Source of the DNA: Lachnospiraceae bacterium
GTDB lineage: Bacteria; Bacillota; Clostridia; Lachnospirales; Lachnospiraceae
Assembly (NCBI GenBank): GCA_024680055.1
Contig: JAILCP010000040.1
Location: forward strand, 1 to 56,490
Direction of reading: 5' to 3'
Length of the DNA stretch: 56,490 nucleotides
The position numbers and the translations under genes are program-made. The first letter of the stretch is position 1. Each line of letters begins with the position of its first letter. The notes beneath the pieces are model-generated. The model did no database searches, was not told where the DNA came from, and saw only the letters and a program-made list of their open reading frames with translations. This document shows, in pieces, positions 17,785 through 26,356 of the stretch.

Positions 17785-19020
17785 TTAGAAAATACGTCTT
17801 ACAGCAAGAATTGTTCTGTAGTTTGCAGGAGATGAAATCTTAATACCATCTCTGTGGTTACTTGCATGAACAATGCTGTTTCCGCCAATGTAGATTCCTA
17901 CGTGTCCGGAGTAACATACAATGTCTCCAGGCTGCATTGCGCTGGCGCTTACACCATATCCTACACCTCTTAATGCTGCAGAACTGTGTGGCAATGAAAT
18001 ACCAAATCTTGCATATACTGCCATTACAAATCCGGAACAGTCTGCTCCGTTGGTTAAACTTGTTCCGCCCCATACATATGGGTTACCAACAAACTGTACT
18101 GCATAATTGGCAACTGCCTGTCCGTTGGATCCTGTTGGTGCGCTGTATCCTCCGCCGGATGAACTTGAGCCTGAAGAAGATGAGGAAGATCCGGAAGATG
18201 ATGAAGAACTACTCTCTGTTCCATTTCCTGCAGTTGCTGCTGCTGCAGCTGCTGCCGCTTCTTCTCTTTCTTTCTCTTCTTTCTTAAGACGAGCTTTCTC
18301 TTCTGCTCTTGTCTCACCGTATGTATATTCTGTATGAAGTTCTACATAGTCTGTAGAAACCCATCCTTTTCCTTCTTCGATGGATACCTTAACCCATCCG
18401 TCTTTCTCGTCCTTAACAACTACATCATCTTCGCCCGGTACCAAACCGATGACTTCGGATTTCGCAGATGCTTTCTTACGAACTCTCAATGTCTCAGTCT
18501 TAACTAAGGCATATCTTGTTCCTGCACTCTTTAATGCATCTCCGTTACCTACTACAACGTAATCAGCCTTTACATATCCTTTCAAGTTACCGGATTCAAT
18601 CTTGTACCAGTCACCTTCCTGGCTAAGTACGGTTGCCACATTCTTGTTGTATAACTTTCCTTTGGATTTGGATTCTGTAGAAGCCTTGGCTCTTACATTA
18701 ACATAATCATTCACCTTAGCCACACATAAGTTGGAAACGTCTTTCGCATCCACCTTAGCTGCCTCAGCTGCTGCCTGTGAATCTTCAGATTCTGCAACTG
18801 CCTCTACATTATTTGCATTAATCTCTGCTGCACTTACAAGGTAATCATTGATGCTACCTGTAATACCTGCAAAGCGTATGGTTCCTTCACCAATCGCAAC
18901 GCTGTCGGAAAGCGCATGAGAAACACCGGATACAGCAGACGCTTCTGTTGTAATCGGAGCCATTGTAAGTACCATGCTTCCAGCTAAACACATTGCAGTA
19001 AACTTACCCAATTGTTTCAT
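17785..19020 (-). CDS. Secreted SH3-domain NlpC/P60 peptidoglycan endopeptidase (paralogue 1)
   Basis: 411 residues: signal peptide (about 1-28, cut near TEASA), two bacterial SH3 domains (about 100-160 and 165-235; VNDYVNVRAKAS and TLRVRKKASAK starts), an Ala/Glu-rich helix, a serine-rich linker (about 270-295), then an NlpC/P60 domain with Cys328 (DCSGF), His373 (GHVGIY) and His385 (VHAS), the full catalytic set. Such enzymes cut D-iso-glutamyl-diaminopimelate links in stem peptides outside the cell. It has its own consensus promoter, a WalR-like box and a terminator. A close paralogue lies 194 bases upstream, so the pair is a tandem duplication. Confidence 0.93.
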   Translation of the reverse strand: MKQLGKFTAMCLAGSMVLTMAPITTEASAVSGVSHALSDSVAIGEGTIRFAGITGSINDYLVSAAEINANNVEAVAESEDSQAAAEAAKVDAKDVSNLCVAKVNDYVNVRAKASTESKSKGKLYNKNVATVLSQEGDWYKIESGNLKGYVKADYVVVGNGDALKSAGTRYALVKTETLRVRKKASAKSEVIGLVPGEDDVVVKDEKDGWVKVSIEEGKGWVSTDYVELHTEYTYGETRAEEKARLKKEEKEREEAAAAAAAATAGNGTESSSSSSSGSSSSSSGSSSSGGGYSAPTGSNGQAVANYAVQFVGNPYVWGGTSLTNGADCSGFVMAVYARFGISLPHSSAALRGVGYGVSASAMQPGDIVCYSGHVGIYIGGNSIVHASNHRDGIKISSPANYRTILAVRRIF

Positions 19021-19055
19021 AATATCCTCCTTGGTTTCAAACCCTTTATATATTT

Positions 19056-19072
19056 ATTACATAATTGTTACA
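19056..19072 (-). promoter_or_regulatory. WalR-like binding site upstream of NlpC/P60 gene 1
   Basis: Minus strand TGTAAC-AATTA-TGTAAT matches the WalR (YycF) direct repeat TGTWAH-N5-TGTWAH at every position. It lies just downstream of the -10 and predicted start, a position more typical of repression. No walRK genes are in the window. Confidence 0.6.
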
Positions 19073-19087
19073 TTCAATGTCTTTTGC

Positions 19088-19116
19088 ATTATAGCATTGT
19101 TAAGAAGCCATGTCAA
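19088..19116 (-). promoter_or_regulatory. Promoter of NlpC/P60 gene 1, perfect consensus
   Basis: Minus strand TTGACA (19111-19116), 17-base spacer, TATAAT (19088-19093). The transcript would have a leader of about 60 bases containing the WalR-like box and an AAGGAGGA ribosome site. Confidence 0.85.
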
Positions 19117-19151
19117 CCACAGAACTTTCACAATCTTATACATAAAAATAC

Positions 19152-19191
19152 AAAAAAGAAGCTACCCGCCTGTTATTTTGCGAATAGCTCC
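19152..19191 (-). terminator. Terminator after NlpC/P60 gene 2
   Basis: Imperfect stem GGAGCTATTCGC / GCGGGTAGCTTC on the minus strand, followed by six Ts. It separates the two paralogous genes, so each is its own transcript. Confidence 0.7.
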
Positions 19192-19214
19192 TTAAAATCT
19201 CAACTTTTATTCTA

Positions 19215-20414
19215 TTAGAAAATTCTTCGAACGGTAATGATGCCGCTGTAATGTGCATTGGTAATTGTGATTCCCGCATTATGATTTAATGCGTTTACAA
19301 TCTGTCCTCCGCCAATGTAAATTCCAACGTGTCCGGAATAACATACAATGTCTCCAGCTGCCATGGAATCAGAACTTACACCATAGCCTACACCCCTCAT
19401 TGCAGTAGAGCTGTGAGGAAGTGAAACTCCAAATCTGGAATATACCGCAAGTACAAAGCCGGAGCAGTCACATCCGTTGGTTAAACTTGTTCCTCCCCAT
19501 CGATATGGGTTTCCCACAAACTGCAATGCATAATTGGCAACTGCCTGTCCGTTGGATCCTGTTGGTGCTTCATAATCACTACTGCCACCGGAACTTCCTT
19601 CAGAGGAAGATGAACCTCCCGTACTTGTTGCTGTGGCGCGTCTTGCAGCTCTTCCCGCTCTGCGGCGATTGGTTCTTTCTTCTCGGTTGCGCGCCCTCTC
19701 TTCCGCTCTTGTTTCACCATAAGTATATTCTGTATGAATCTTTACATAATCGTCGGATACCCAGCCTTTTCCTTCTGCAATGGATACTTTCACCCAATCA
19801 TCTTTTTCATCGATTACCAGGATTTCTTCATTCTTTGGTACTACACCAAGGATTCCCGCCTTCTTGGTCGCTTTCTTACGAACACGAAGGGCATCTGCTT
19901 TCACCTTTGCATAACGGGTTCCGGCGCTTTCAAGTGCATCTTTGTTTCCCACAACCACGTAGTCCGCTTTGATGTAACCTTTTAAGTTTCCGGATTCAAC
20001 CTTATACCAGTCTCCTTCTTTTGTAAGAACGGTTGCCACATTCTTATTGTAAAGTTTTCCTTTTACCTTGGATTTGGTAGTGGCCTTTGCACGAACATTG
20101 ACGTAATCATTGACTTTTGCAACACATAAATTTGCAATATCTTTATCAACCAGCTTCTGTTCTGTCTTCTCGCTCTCTTTTTCCTTGCTTACTTCTTCGA
20201 CCTTATTTTCATCAACCTTTGCTTTATCATCATCCAAGAAATCTGACACAATACTGTTCACTCCTGCATAACGTTCAGTATCATCTGCTATTACACATTG
20301 TGAAAGCTTGCCGGAAACTCCCGAAACGGCACTGGCCTGTGCTGACATCGGTATACATGTAAGCACCATACCTCCTGCCAAACATATCGCTGTAAACCTG
20401 CCCAATTGCTTCAT
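19215..20414 (-). CDS. Secreted SH3-domain NlpC/P60 peptidoglycan endopeptidase (paralogue 2)
   Basis: 399 residues with the same plan as its neighbour: signal peptide (1-28, MSAQASA), two SH3 domains (about 95-160 and 165-235), linker, NlpC/P60 domain. The N-terminus, SH3 blocks and catalytic domain are nearly alike, but the acidic helix and linker differ: here an Arg-rich stretch (NRRRAGRAARRA) replaces the Ala/Ser-rich one. Catalytic Cys317 (DCSGF) and His362 (GHVGIY) are kept; the third residue is Asn374 (VNAL) rather than His, which is allowed in the family but may change activity. A WalR-like box lies upstream and a terminator downstream. Confidence 0.93.
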   Translation of the reverse strand: MKQLGRFTAICLAGGMVLTCIPMSAQASAVSGVSGKLSQCVIADDTERYAGVNSIVSDFLDDDKAKVDENKVEEVSKEKESEKTEQKLVDKDIANLCVAKVNDYVNVRAKATTKSKVKGKLYNKNVATVLTKEGDWYKVESGNLKGYIKADYVVVGNKDALESAGTRYAKVKADALRVRKKATKKAGILGVVPKNEEILVIDEKDDWVKVSIAEGKGWVSDDYVKIHTEYTYGETRAEERARNREERTNRRRAGRAARRATATSTGGSSSSEGSSGGSSDYEAPTGSNGQAVANYALQFVGNPYRWGGTSLTNGCDCSGFVLAVYSRFGVSLPHSSTAMRGVGYGVSSDSMAAGDIVCYSGHVGIYIGGGQIVNALNHNAGITITNAHYSGIITVRRIF

Positions 20415-20468
20415 CTATTCCTCCTTTATATAATCACATATTTACAAACCAAAATAATTCTCAAATTT

Positions 20469-20485
20469 GTTACAGAATTGTTTCA
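20469..20485 (-). promoter_or_regulatory. WalR-like binding site upstream of NlpC/P60 gene 2
   Basis: Minus strand TGAAAC-AATTC-TGTAAC fits TGTWAH-N5-TGTWAH with one mismatch (third base). Both paralogues therefore share a similar direct repeat in the leader or promoter. The promoter itself is not clear here. Confidence 0.45.
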
Positions 20486-20603
20486 TGTGTGTTTTTTTCA
20501 AAAATATCACCAAACCCCTGATTTTTCAAGCAATTCGTGCAAAAAGGGCACATTATCACATATTTTTCACAGTTTCTTCAAATATCCGGCATTTTTTATG
20601 TCA

Positions 20604-20634
20604 TAAAAAAAATCCTTGGCATATGCCAAGGATT
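20604..20634 (-). terminator. Rho-independent terminator after ridA
   Basis: Perfect palindrome AATCCTTGGCA / TGCCAAGGATT, followed on the minus strand by seven Ts, 26 bases after the ridA stop. Confidence 0.9.
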
Positions 20635-20660
20635 TCCTGTTACTTTATTCTTAATATAAT

Positions 20661-21035
20661 TTATTTCAAAGCGATTGCTTCGATTTCTAACATAACATCT
20701 TTTGGAAGTCTTGCAACTTCTACGCAGCTTCTTGTTGGGAAGTCTTTTGTGAAGTAGGTAGCATATACTTCGTTGATTGCGCCGAAATCGTTCATTTCTT
20801 TAATGAATACAGTTGTCTTAATTACATGATCCATATCTGTTCCGGCTGCCTGTAATAAATTTGAAAGATTTGTAAGTGCCTGTTTTGCCTGAGCTGCACT
20901 TCCTTCAGGGATTGCTCCGGTTGCAGGATCTACAGGGATTACTCCTGATGTATAAACCATCCCATTTACTTCGATTGCCTGTGAGTAAGGTCCGATTGCT
21001 GCCGGTGCCTTATCTGTGCTGATAATGTTCTTCAT
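20661..21035 (-). CDS. ridA: RidA family enamine/imine deaminase
   Basis: 124 residues, the family's usual size. Signature elements: IGPYSQAIEVNGMVYTSG near the N-terminus, QAKQALTNLSNLLQAAG, and the C-terminal RSCVEVARLPKDVMLEIEAIA with the conserved arginine that binds the carboxylate. RidA hydrolyses reactive 2-aminoacrylate and related enamines from serine/threonine dehydratases. It stands alone between cvfB and a terminator. Start ATG after TAAGGAGAACG. Confidence 0.95.
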   Translation of the reverse strand: MKNIISTDKAPAAIGPYSQAIEVNGMVYTSGVIPVDPATGAIPEGSAAQAKQALTNLSNLLQAAGTDMDHVIKTTVFIKEMNDFGAINEVYATYFTKDFPTRSCVEVARLPKDVMLEIEAIALK

Positions 21036-21093
21036 AATCCGTTCTCCTTAGTATAATATTTTTGGAACTTTCTTCCACTCATCAGTATAACAC

Positions 21094-21936
21094 TTATTTT
21101 ACCAAACGGATACTTTTATCTGTAATTTCTACAATGCGTTCTTTATAGAGATGTCCCACTGCCCTTTTGAAGGCATTTTTACTTAATCCCACGTCTCTCA
21201 TAATCACCTCTGCAGGTGCCTTATCGTTAAAAGGAAGTACCCCTGCAAACTCTTCAATGACCTGAAGCACCCGGTTTGCATCTTCTTCGATTTGCAGATA
21301 AGCCTTCTTTCGCAGGGAAAGGGTAAGCTTTCCATCTTCTTTTACCTCGGTGACTCTTGCATGAATCACTTCACCAATGTGAAGCTGACTGTGATCCTCA
21401 TGCTTTGGAATCAACGCGGAATACTTATCATCCACCGCCACAAAGGCTCCAAAATTCCGACTGAATTCATATACACGTCCCTGTACATCATCTTCCACCC
21501 GATATGGAGGATTCTGGGATAAAATATGATAAAGCCCCTTCATGGAAGCGCAAAGGCGCTCACTTTTGTCGATGTACAAGCGAACAAGAATTTCATCTCC
21601 CTGTTTCACCCGTGCTGTCTGTTCTTTGTATGGGAGGAACAAGTCTTTTTCCAGTCCCCAATCCAAAAAGGCTCCAATCTTGGTAACCTGTGCCACCTTT
21701 AATACGGCGAACTGATTCAACGTCAATTTCGGCTCTCTGGTGGTGGCAATAAATCGATCCTTGGAATCTTTATACAAAAAGACCTCAAGAAAATCCCCTG
21801 TCTTTATTCCCTTTGGAACCTGCTTTGCCGGTAAAAGAACCCTTTCTTCTCCCGCTTCTTTATTGGCCGCAAGGTAGACTCCAAATTCTACGTTCTTAAC
21901 CACAATAAGTGTTTGCTTTTCTCCTAATTTCAGCAT
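21094..21936 (-). CDS. CvfB-type S1 RNA-binding protein
   Basis: 280 residues with successive S1-like domains: residues 1-65 (LIVVKNVEFGVYLA), 70-140 (VTKIGAFLDWGLEKDLFLP), 150-215 (GRVYEFSRNFGAFVAVDDKYSALIP) and a C-terminal winged-helix (VGLSKNAFKRAVGHLYKERIVEI). This layout is that of CvfB/YitL, an RNA-binding protein linked to virulence gene control in staphylococci. Its start overlaps the thioesterase stop by 7 bases (ATGCTGA), so translation is coupled, although the two functions have no known link. Confidence 0.9.
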   Translation of the reverse strand: MLKLGEKQTLIVVKNVEFGVYLAANKEAGEERVLLPAKQVPKGIKTGDFLEVFLYKDSKDRFIATTREPKLTLNQFAVLKVAQVTKIGAFLDWGLEKDLFLPYKEQTARVKQGDEILVRLYIDKSERLCASMKGLYHILSQNPPYRVEDDVQGRVYEFSRNFGAFVAVDDKYSALIPKHEDHSQLHIGEVIHARVTEVKEDGKLTLSLRKKAYLQIEEDANRVLQVIEEFAGVLPFNDKAPAEVIMRDVGLSKNAFKRAVGHLYKERIVEITDKSIRLVK

Positions 21937-22646
21937 TTAGTACCTCTTTCAAATTCAATTACAGTAAATGTTTCCCCATTTTCCCGGTTTAACGAAACTG
22001 TTATCACGTCCTCTGTCTTTGTTACCACCGGGACAATCACGTCTTTGTACCGTGCCTGTGCCTTATATTCTACACGCAAATAGCTGATTTGAAAATCCTT
22101 TGGCACATATTCCATGGCAATTAAAACATATTTTTCATTGTTCACATGTCCGTTGGTATCAAGGAGAAATTTGCCCACCGTAATAGGTTCCATTTCCTCT
22201 CCACCTTCCGGTTTCGGAATCTTCCTTCCCTTCCATTCTCCGGGAATGGGATCTTCCAATTTGTAAATATCCTTCAGATTATCTTCCACCTTCTTTGGAC
22301 GCATTTTATCCATATCAAGATAGGTCCACACCGTCTCTGCCTGAGCAAGGTCGTTGCCTTCCCGATCTCTGATTACAAAATTTCGAAGGCCAAAAAATCC
22401 TTTTAACGCATGAGGCCATGTGCCAATGGTGATTTCTTCACCCAGTTTCGGTCTTCTTAAAATTTTTACCTGCCAGGACGAAACCACCCAGAAGGATCTT
22501 TGCTTGGTAAGATAATCGATTCCAACTCCATATTCTTCCGATTGAAAATTGGAACAATCCTGATAATAATTCAATATGGACGGAAGGGTTAAATACTGAT
22601 CCACGCCTACCTCTGAATATCTTACACGACTTTGAAAACTATACAT
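21930..22646 (-). CDS. Acyl-ACP thioesterase (FatA/FatB type)
   Basis: 238 residues, a double hotdog thioesterase that releases fatty acids from acyl carrier protein. N-terminal hotdog: YSEVGVDQYLTLPSILNYYQDCSNFQ..WVVSSWQVKILRRP; second hotdog with LDTNGHVNNEKYVLIAMEYVP, carrying the conserved Asn/His region. The start is the ATG before YSFQSRVRYSEVG, preceded by AGGAGGAAGGAA; the longer reading frame would run into the upstream terminator. Overlaps cvfB by 7 bases. Such enzymes are common in Lachnospiraceae and may supply free fatty acids. Confidence 0.9.
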   Translation of the reverse strand: MYSFQSRVRYSEVGVDQYLTLPSILNYYQDCSNFQSEEYGVGIDYLTKQRSFWVVSSWQVKILRRPKLGEEITIGTWPHALKGFFGLRNFVIRDREGNDLAQAETVWTYLDMDKMRPKKVEDNLKDIYKLEDPIPGEWKGRKIPKPEGGEEMEPITVGKFLLDTNGHVNNEKYVLIAMEYVPKDFQISYLRVEYKAQARYKDVIVPVVTKTEDVITVSLNRENGETFTVIEFERGTKC

Positions 22647-22684
22647 TTCCTTCCTCCTATGATTTATATATTTCAAATTGATAA

Positions 22685-22715
22685 GAAAAAAGCACCACAT
22701 GTAGCATGTGGTGCT
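22685..22715 (-). terminator. Rho-independent terminator after tRNA-Gln
   Basis: 10-bp perfect stem AGCACCACAT / ATGTGGTGCT with a 5-base loop, followed on the minus strand by TTTTTTCTTAT. It begins 6 bases after the tRNA 3' end and separates it from the thioesterase gene. Confidence 0.9.
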
Positions 22716-22721
22716 TAATAG

Positions 22722-22794
22722 CTGGCCCACAAGGATTCGAACCTTGAAAATGACGGAGTCAGAGTCCGCTGCCTTACCGTTTGGCTATGGGCCA
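22722..22794 (-). tRNA. tRNA-Gln (CTG)
   Basis: Minus strand acceptor TGGCCCA pairs with TGGGCCA, the anticodon loop CTCTGAC carries CTG between CGGA and TCCG, and the T arm is AAGGTTCGAATCCTT. CCA is not encoded. It is a single-gene transcript with its own promoter and terminator. Decoding CAG with a dedicated CUG tRNA implies a UUG tRNA elsewhere. Confidence 0.95.
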
Positions 22795-22814
22795 ATGTGC
22801 TGTCAACAAATGCT

Positions 22815-22843
22815 ATTATATAGGAATGTGGAAACAATTGCAA
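22815..22843 (-). promoter_or_regulatory. tRNA-Gln promoter
   Basis: Minus strand TTGCAA (22838-22843), 17-base spacer, TATAAT (22815-22820), about 20 bases before the tRNA. Confidence 0.75.
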
Positions 22844-22909
22844 GTGTTTTTTTCAAAAAATTTTAAAACATGTTTTTTAATTATCCTAATAGGATTCCCG
22901 CATCCCTTG

Positions 22910-23557
22910 TTACAGCAAAATCACTTGGTTATTCACCATGGAATATTCCACAGTATCCGAAAGGTCTATGGACACCTGTCCCTCGGTTAAGGAAATCAAT
23001 GCCTTTTCATATTCCTCTGCCTTCTCCACAGGAAACATTAATTTCATGGTAATCGCTTCCTCATAGATGGTATCCATTACAGGAATGGAATTGGTGCCGC
23101 AGTAATATTGAATCTTCCCTAGCTGGGTATAGCTTATTTGGAAGGTTGCAATCCTTCCAAGAAGCTGCTCTATTACGCTACAGTTTTCAAGACCTTCCTG
23201 CACTGCCTTGGAGTATGCTCTTACCAATCCACCGGTTCCAAGCAAGGTTCCGCCAAAATATCTTGTTACCACTGCGCATACATTGTAGATTCCTTCTCTT
23301 TCCAACACATCCAGCATTGGTTTTCCCGCTGTTCCTGACGGTTCTCCGTCATCACTGAACCGTTTGACATCCTGATTTCTTCCTATTATATAGGCAAAAC
23401 AATGGTGTCTTGCGTCATAATATTTCTTTTTAACCGCTGCTATATGATTGACAGCTTCCGCTTCGTTGGTTACAGGAAAAATGTCCCCGATAAACCGGGA
23501 TTTCTTCTCCACCACTTCTCCGCTGCCGCCTTCATAAATAGTTTTCTTTAAATCCAT
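22910..23557 (-). CDS. YigZ/IMPACT family protein
   Basis: 215 residues. The N-terminal UPF0029/IMPACT domain (about 1-125) shows KKSRFIGDIFPVTNEAEA, DARHHCFAYIIG, FSDDGEPSGTAGKPML and the VVTRYFGGTLLGTGGLVRAYS block; the C-terminal DUF1949 domain follows (about 140-205). The family is widespread and may bind ribosomes or RNA; its role in bacteria is not settled. It is alone, with a possible promoter on the minus strand overlapping that of the PBP gene. Start ATG after AGGGAGATT. Confidence 0.92.
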   Translation of the reverse strand: MDLKKTIYEGGSGEVVEKKSRFIGDIFPVTNEAEAVNHIAAVKKKYYDARHHCFAYIIGRNQDVKRFSDDGEPSGTAGKPMLDVLEREGIYNVCAVVTRYFGGTLLGTGGLVRAYSKAVQEGLENCSVIEQLLGRIATFQISYTQLGKIQYYCGTNSIPVMDTIYEEAITMKLMFPVEKAEEYEKALISLTEGQVSIDLSDTVEYSMVNNQVILL

Positions 23558-23642
23558 AAAATCTCCCTATTTGTATATTCCATTTCAATATAGCATTAAC
23601 CCAGTCCAAGGGCAATATACACTTTATTATTTTTCCTATATT

Positions 23643-23651
23643 TGATATAAT
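23643..23651 (+). promoter_or_regulatory. Extended -10 promoter of the PBP gene
   Basis: TGATATAAT forms an extended -10 about 53 bases before the start codon; the -35 region is weak. The intergenic space is shared with the divergent YigZ gene. Confidence 0.5.
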
Positions 23652-23703
23652 TATTGGTGTTGTTTTACTGAAAGCATTTTTCAATGCAATCAAGGAGGTA
23701 AAT

Positions 23704-26292
23704 ATGGATTATAGTAAAAAAGGCACAGCCAGGAAGCATAAGAAAATGTCTTCCGACAAAGCCCGGATGCGACATCGATTCTTCCTTATTTTTGGAAAGA
23801 CCTTGTTGATCATCTTCTTTGCTTTTATTATTATTGGTTGCTGTGCCGCATTTGGCATATATAGAGGTGTATTAGCATCCGCTCCTGATATTGATGAAAT
23901 TGACGTTTCACCTACAGGCTATTTATCCACCATCTATGATGACAAAGGAAAAGAAATAGACACCTTAATTGCTGCCGGTGCCAATCGACAATACGTAACC
24001 ATCGATGAAATACCAAAGAATCTTCAACATGCCTTTGTGGCCATTGAAGATGAACGTTTTTACGAACACAACGGTATTGACTTAAAAGGTATTCTTCGAG
24101 CAGGTTTTCGTTTTGTGGCCACCATGGGAAAATCACGACAGGGTGCAAGTACCATTACACAGCAGTTATTGAAGAACAACGTTTTTACCGATTGGGTGAA
24201 TGAAGAATCACTTTCCTCAAAGATAAAACGTAAAATTCAGGAACAATATCTTGCAGTTCAGTTGGAAAAGAAAGTGAACAACAAAGATTGGATTCTTGAG
24301 AATTATTTAAACACCATTAACCTGGGTCAAAACTCCCTGGGTGTTCAATCCGCCGCTGAGCGTTATTTTGGAAAAGATGTTTCCGATTTAACTTTATCGG
24401 AATGTGCGGTAATTGCTGCTATCACCCAGAACCCTTCCGGATACAACCCGATTTCTTATCCGGAAAACAATAAAAAGCGTATGCAAAAAACCCTGGAAAA
24501 TATGCTCAAATTTAAATACATCACCCAGGAAGAATACGATAAAGCCATGAAGGATGATGTATACGCCAGAATTCAAAAGGTGAACACCGAACATTCCAAT
24601 ACCAATTCCAATTCTTCCTATTTTGTGGACGAGTTGGTGGAACAGGTAACCAATGACTTAATCACCTTGAAGGGCTATACCGAAACTCAGGCATATAAAA
24701 TGGTCTATAGCGGTGGATTACAGATTTACTCCACCCAAAGCAGTGACATTCAAAGTATCTGTGAAAAAACACTTTCCAACTCAGCCAACTATCCTACCGA
24801 GCAGACCTACATTAACTGGTATGCCAAATATCAGGATAAGAACGGCGAAGTTACCGCTTTAACAGAACAAAACATTTTAAAATATTACCAGAAGAAGCTT
24901 GGCAGCTCCTACAGTCTTGATTATGCAGACAAAAACGCTGCCGCTACTGCCATCGAAGGCTATAAGAACTACATGCTCTCTAAGGGCGGAACCTTTGTCA
25001 AAAACACCGAAAGTGTGAAATACATTCCACAGCCTCAGGCCTCCGTAACCATTATGGATCAGTCCACCGGCGAGGTAAAAGCCTTAGTGGGAGGACGTGG
25101 AGACAAAGAAGGAAGCATGACCTTAAACCGAGCATCCAACACTTATCGCCAGCCGGGTTCTACTTTTAAAGTATTATCCGCATACGCTCCGGCCCTTGAC
25201 ACCGGGGGAAAGACTCTTGCCTCTGTGCAGGACGATGCGCCGACCAAGAAAACCGACGGTAGCGCACTTCGAAACTATGACGGAACTTATCGTGGTTTCA
25301 CCACCTATCGTGAAGCCATTGAGAAATCTATCAACGTTGTTGCAGTAAAGACGTTGGCAGACATTACTCCACAGGTTGGATATGATTATCTTTTGAATTT
25401 TGGATTTACATCCCTTTCCAACCAGGATATTGTTCAGGTTCTTTGTCTTGGAGGTATTACAAAAGGTGTTTCCAATTTGGAATTGACTGCAGCCTATGCA
25501 ACCATTGCCAATGCAGGAACCTACACCAAACCTCGTTTTTACACAAAGATTCTTGATCACGAAGGAAATGTATTAATTGACAATACACCGCAGACTCATA
25601 CGGTACTGAAAGAGACCACAGCATGGCTTTTAACCGACGCCATGAAAGGTGTTGTTACAAGAGGTACCGGTGTAAGATGTAATTTCCAGGGCCAGGCCAT
25701 TGCCGGTAAATCCGGTACCACATCCAATAACCGTGATGCCTGGTTTGCCGGTTACACACCATACTATACCTGTGTTGTATGGGGCGGATACGACGACAAC
25801 AAAACCATCCCTTCCACAGGCTATGTAAAAGATATCTGGAAGATTATTATGAGTCAGACCCACGCCAAACTTTCCTATAAAGACTTTACCAAGCCAAAGG
25901 GAATTGTCAGCGCCAGCATCTGTAAAAAATCCGGTCTTTTAGCCGTTGACGGTGTATGTAGCAGAGATCCTCGCGGAAGCTGTGTTAAAACAGAGTATTT
26001 CGCATCCGGAACTGTACCTACCACCTATTGTAACCACCATGTTGCAGTTAAGGTATGTGCTGAATCCGGAAAGGCTGCCGGTCCTGATTGTACCAATATT
26101 ACAACAAGGATATTTATCACCGGCGGTTCCAAAGGTACCGCAGATTCTGCTTATCTGTTGCCTGGCGACTTTGAATCGCATATTTGCGATATCCATAAGC
26201 AGCAGCAGGAAACCGAAGAAGATACCGATGAGGAAGATGATACAGACGATTCGGAATCACCGCCACCTTCAGAGGAAGAAGAAGAAGATTAA
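23704..26292 (+). CDS. Class A penicillin-binding protein (PBP1A type)
   Basis: Bifunctional peptidoglycan polymerase. 862 residues: basic cytoplasmic tail, one membrane helix (about 32-52), GT51 glycosyltransferase domain (about 75-250) with catalytic Glu115 in AIEDERFYEHNGID and GASTITQQLLKN, then a transpeptidase domain with SxxK at Ser486 (RQPGSTFK), SIN near 540 and KSGTT near 665. After this a cysteine-containing region (about 740-835) and a very acidic Glu/Asp tail. The TP domain is complete, so both activities are expected. ATG start after AAGGAGGTAAAT. Single-gene transcript ended by the terminator at 26305. Confidence 0.95.
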   Translation: MDYSKKGTARKHKKMSSDKARMRHRFFLIFGKTLLIIFFAFIIIGCCAAFGIYRGVLASAPDIDEIDVSPTGYLSTIYDDKGKEIDTLIAAGANRQYVTIDEIPKNLQHAFVAIEDERFYEHNGIDLKGILRAGFRFVATMGKSRQGASTITQQLLKNNVFTDWVNEESLSSKIKRKIQEQYLAVQLEKKVNNKDWILENYLNTINLGQNSLGVQSAAERYFGKDVSDLTLSECAVIAAITQNPSGYNPISYPENNKKRMQKTLENMLKFKYITQEEYDKAMKDDVYARIQKVNTEHSNTNSNSSYFVDELVEQVTNDLITLKGYTETQAYKMVYSGGLQIYSTQSSDIQSICEKTLSNSANYPTEQTYINWYAKYQDKNGEVTALTEQNILKYYQKKLGSSYSLDYADKNAAATAIEGYKNYMLSKGGTFVKNTESVKYIPQPQASVTIMDQSTGEVKALVGGRGDKEGSMTLNRASNTYRQPGSTFKVLSAYAPALDTGGKTLASVQDDAPTKKTDGSALRNYDGTYRGFTTYREAIEKSINVVAVKTLADITPQVGYDYLLNFGFTSLSNQDIVQVLCLGGITKGVSNLELTAAYATIANAGTYTKPRFYTKILDHEGNVLIDNTPQTHTVLKETTAWLLTDAMKGVVTRGTGVRCNFQGQAIAGKSGTTSNNRDAWFAGYTPYYTCVVWGGYDDNKTIPSTGYVKDIWKIIMSQTHAKLSYKDFTKPKGIVSASICKKSGLLAVDGVCSRDPRGSCVKTEYFASGTVPTTYCNHHVAVKVCAESGKAAGPDCTNITTRIFITGGSKGTADSAYLLPGDFESHICDIHKQQQETEEDTDEEDDTDDSESPPPSEEEEED

Positions 26293-26304
26293 TATGATAA
26301 ATAC

Positions 26305-26340
26305 AAAAAGCACATCGATTTTTCGATGTGCTTTTTCTTA
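26305..26340 (+). terminator. Bidirectional terminator between the PBP and pseudo-receiver genes
   Basis: Stem AGCACATCGA / TCGATGTGCT with a short T loop, flanked by AAAAA on the left and TTTTT on the right, so it can end transcripts from both convergent genes. Confidence 0.88.
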
Positions 26341-26356
26341 TGTTCTTTATTTCTTA

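Noticed and set aside
22860-22905. Short palindrome near ATCCTAATAGGAT after the YigZ gene as a terminator
   Set aside because: Stem too short and no T run on the right strand.
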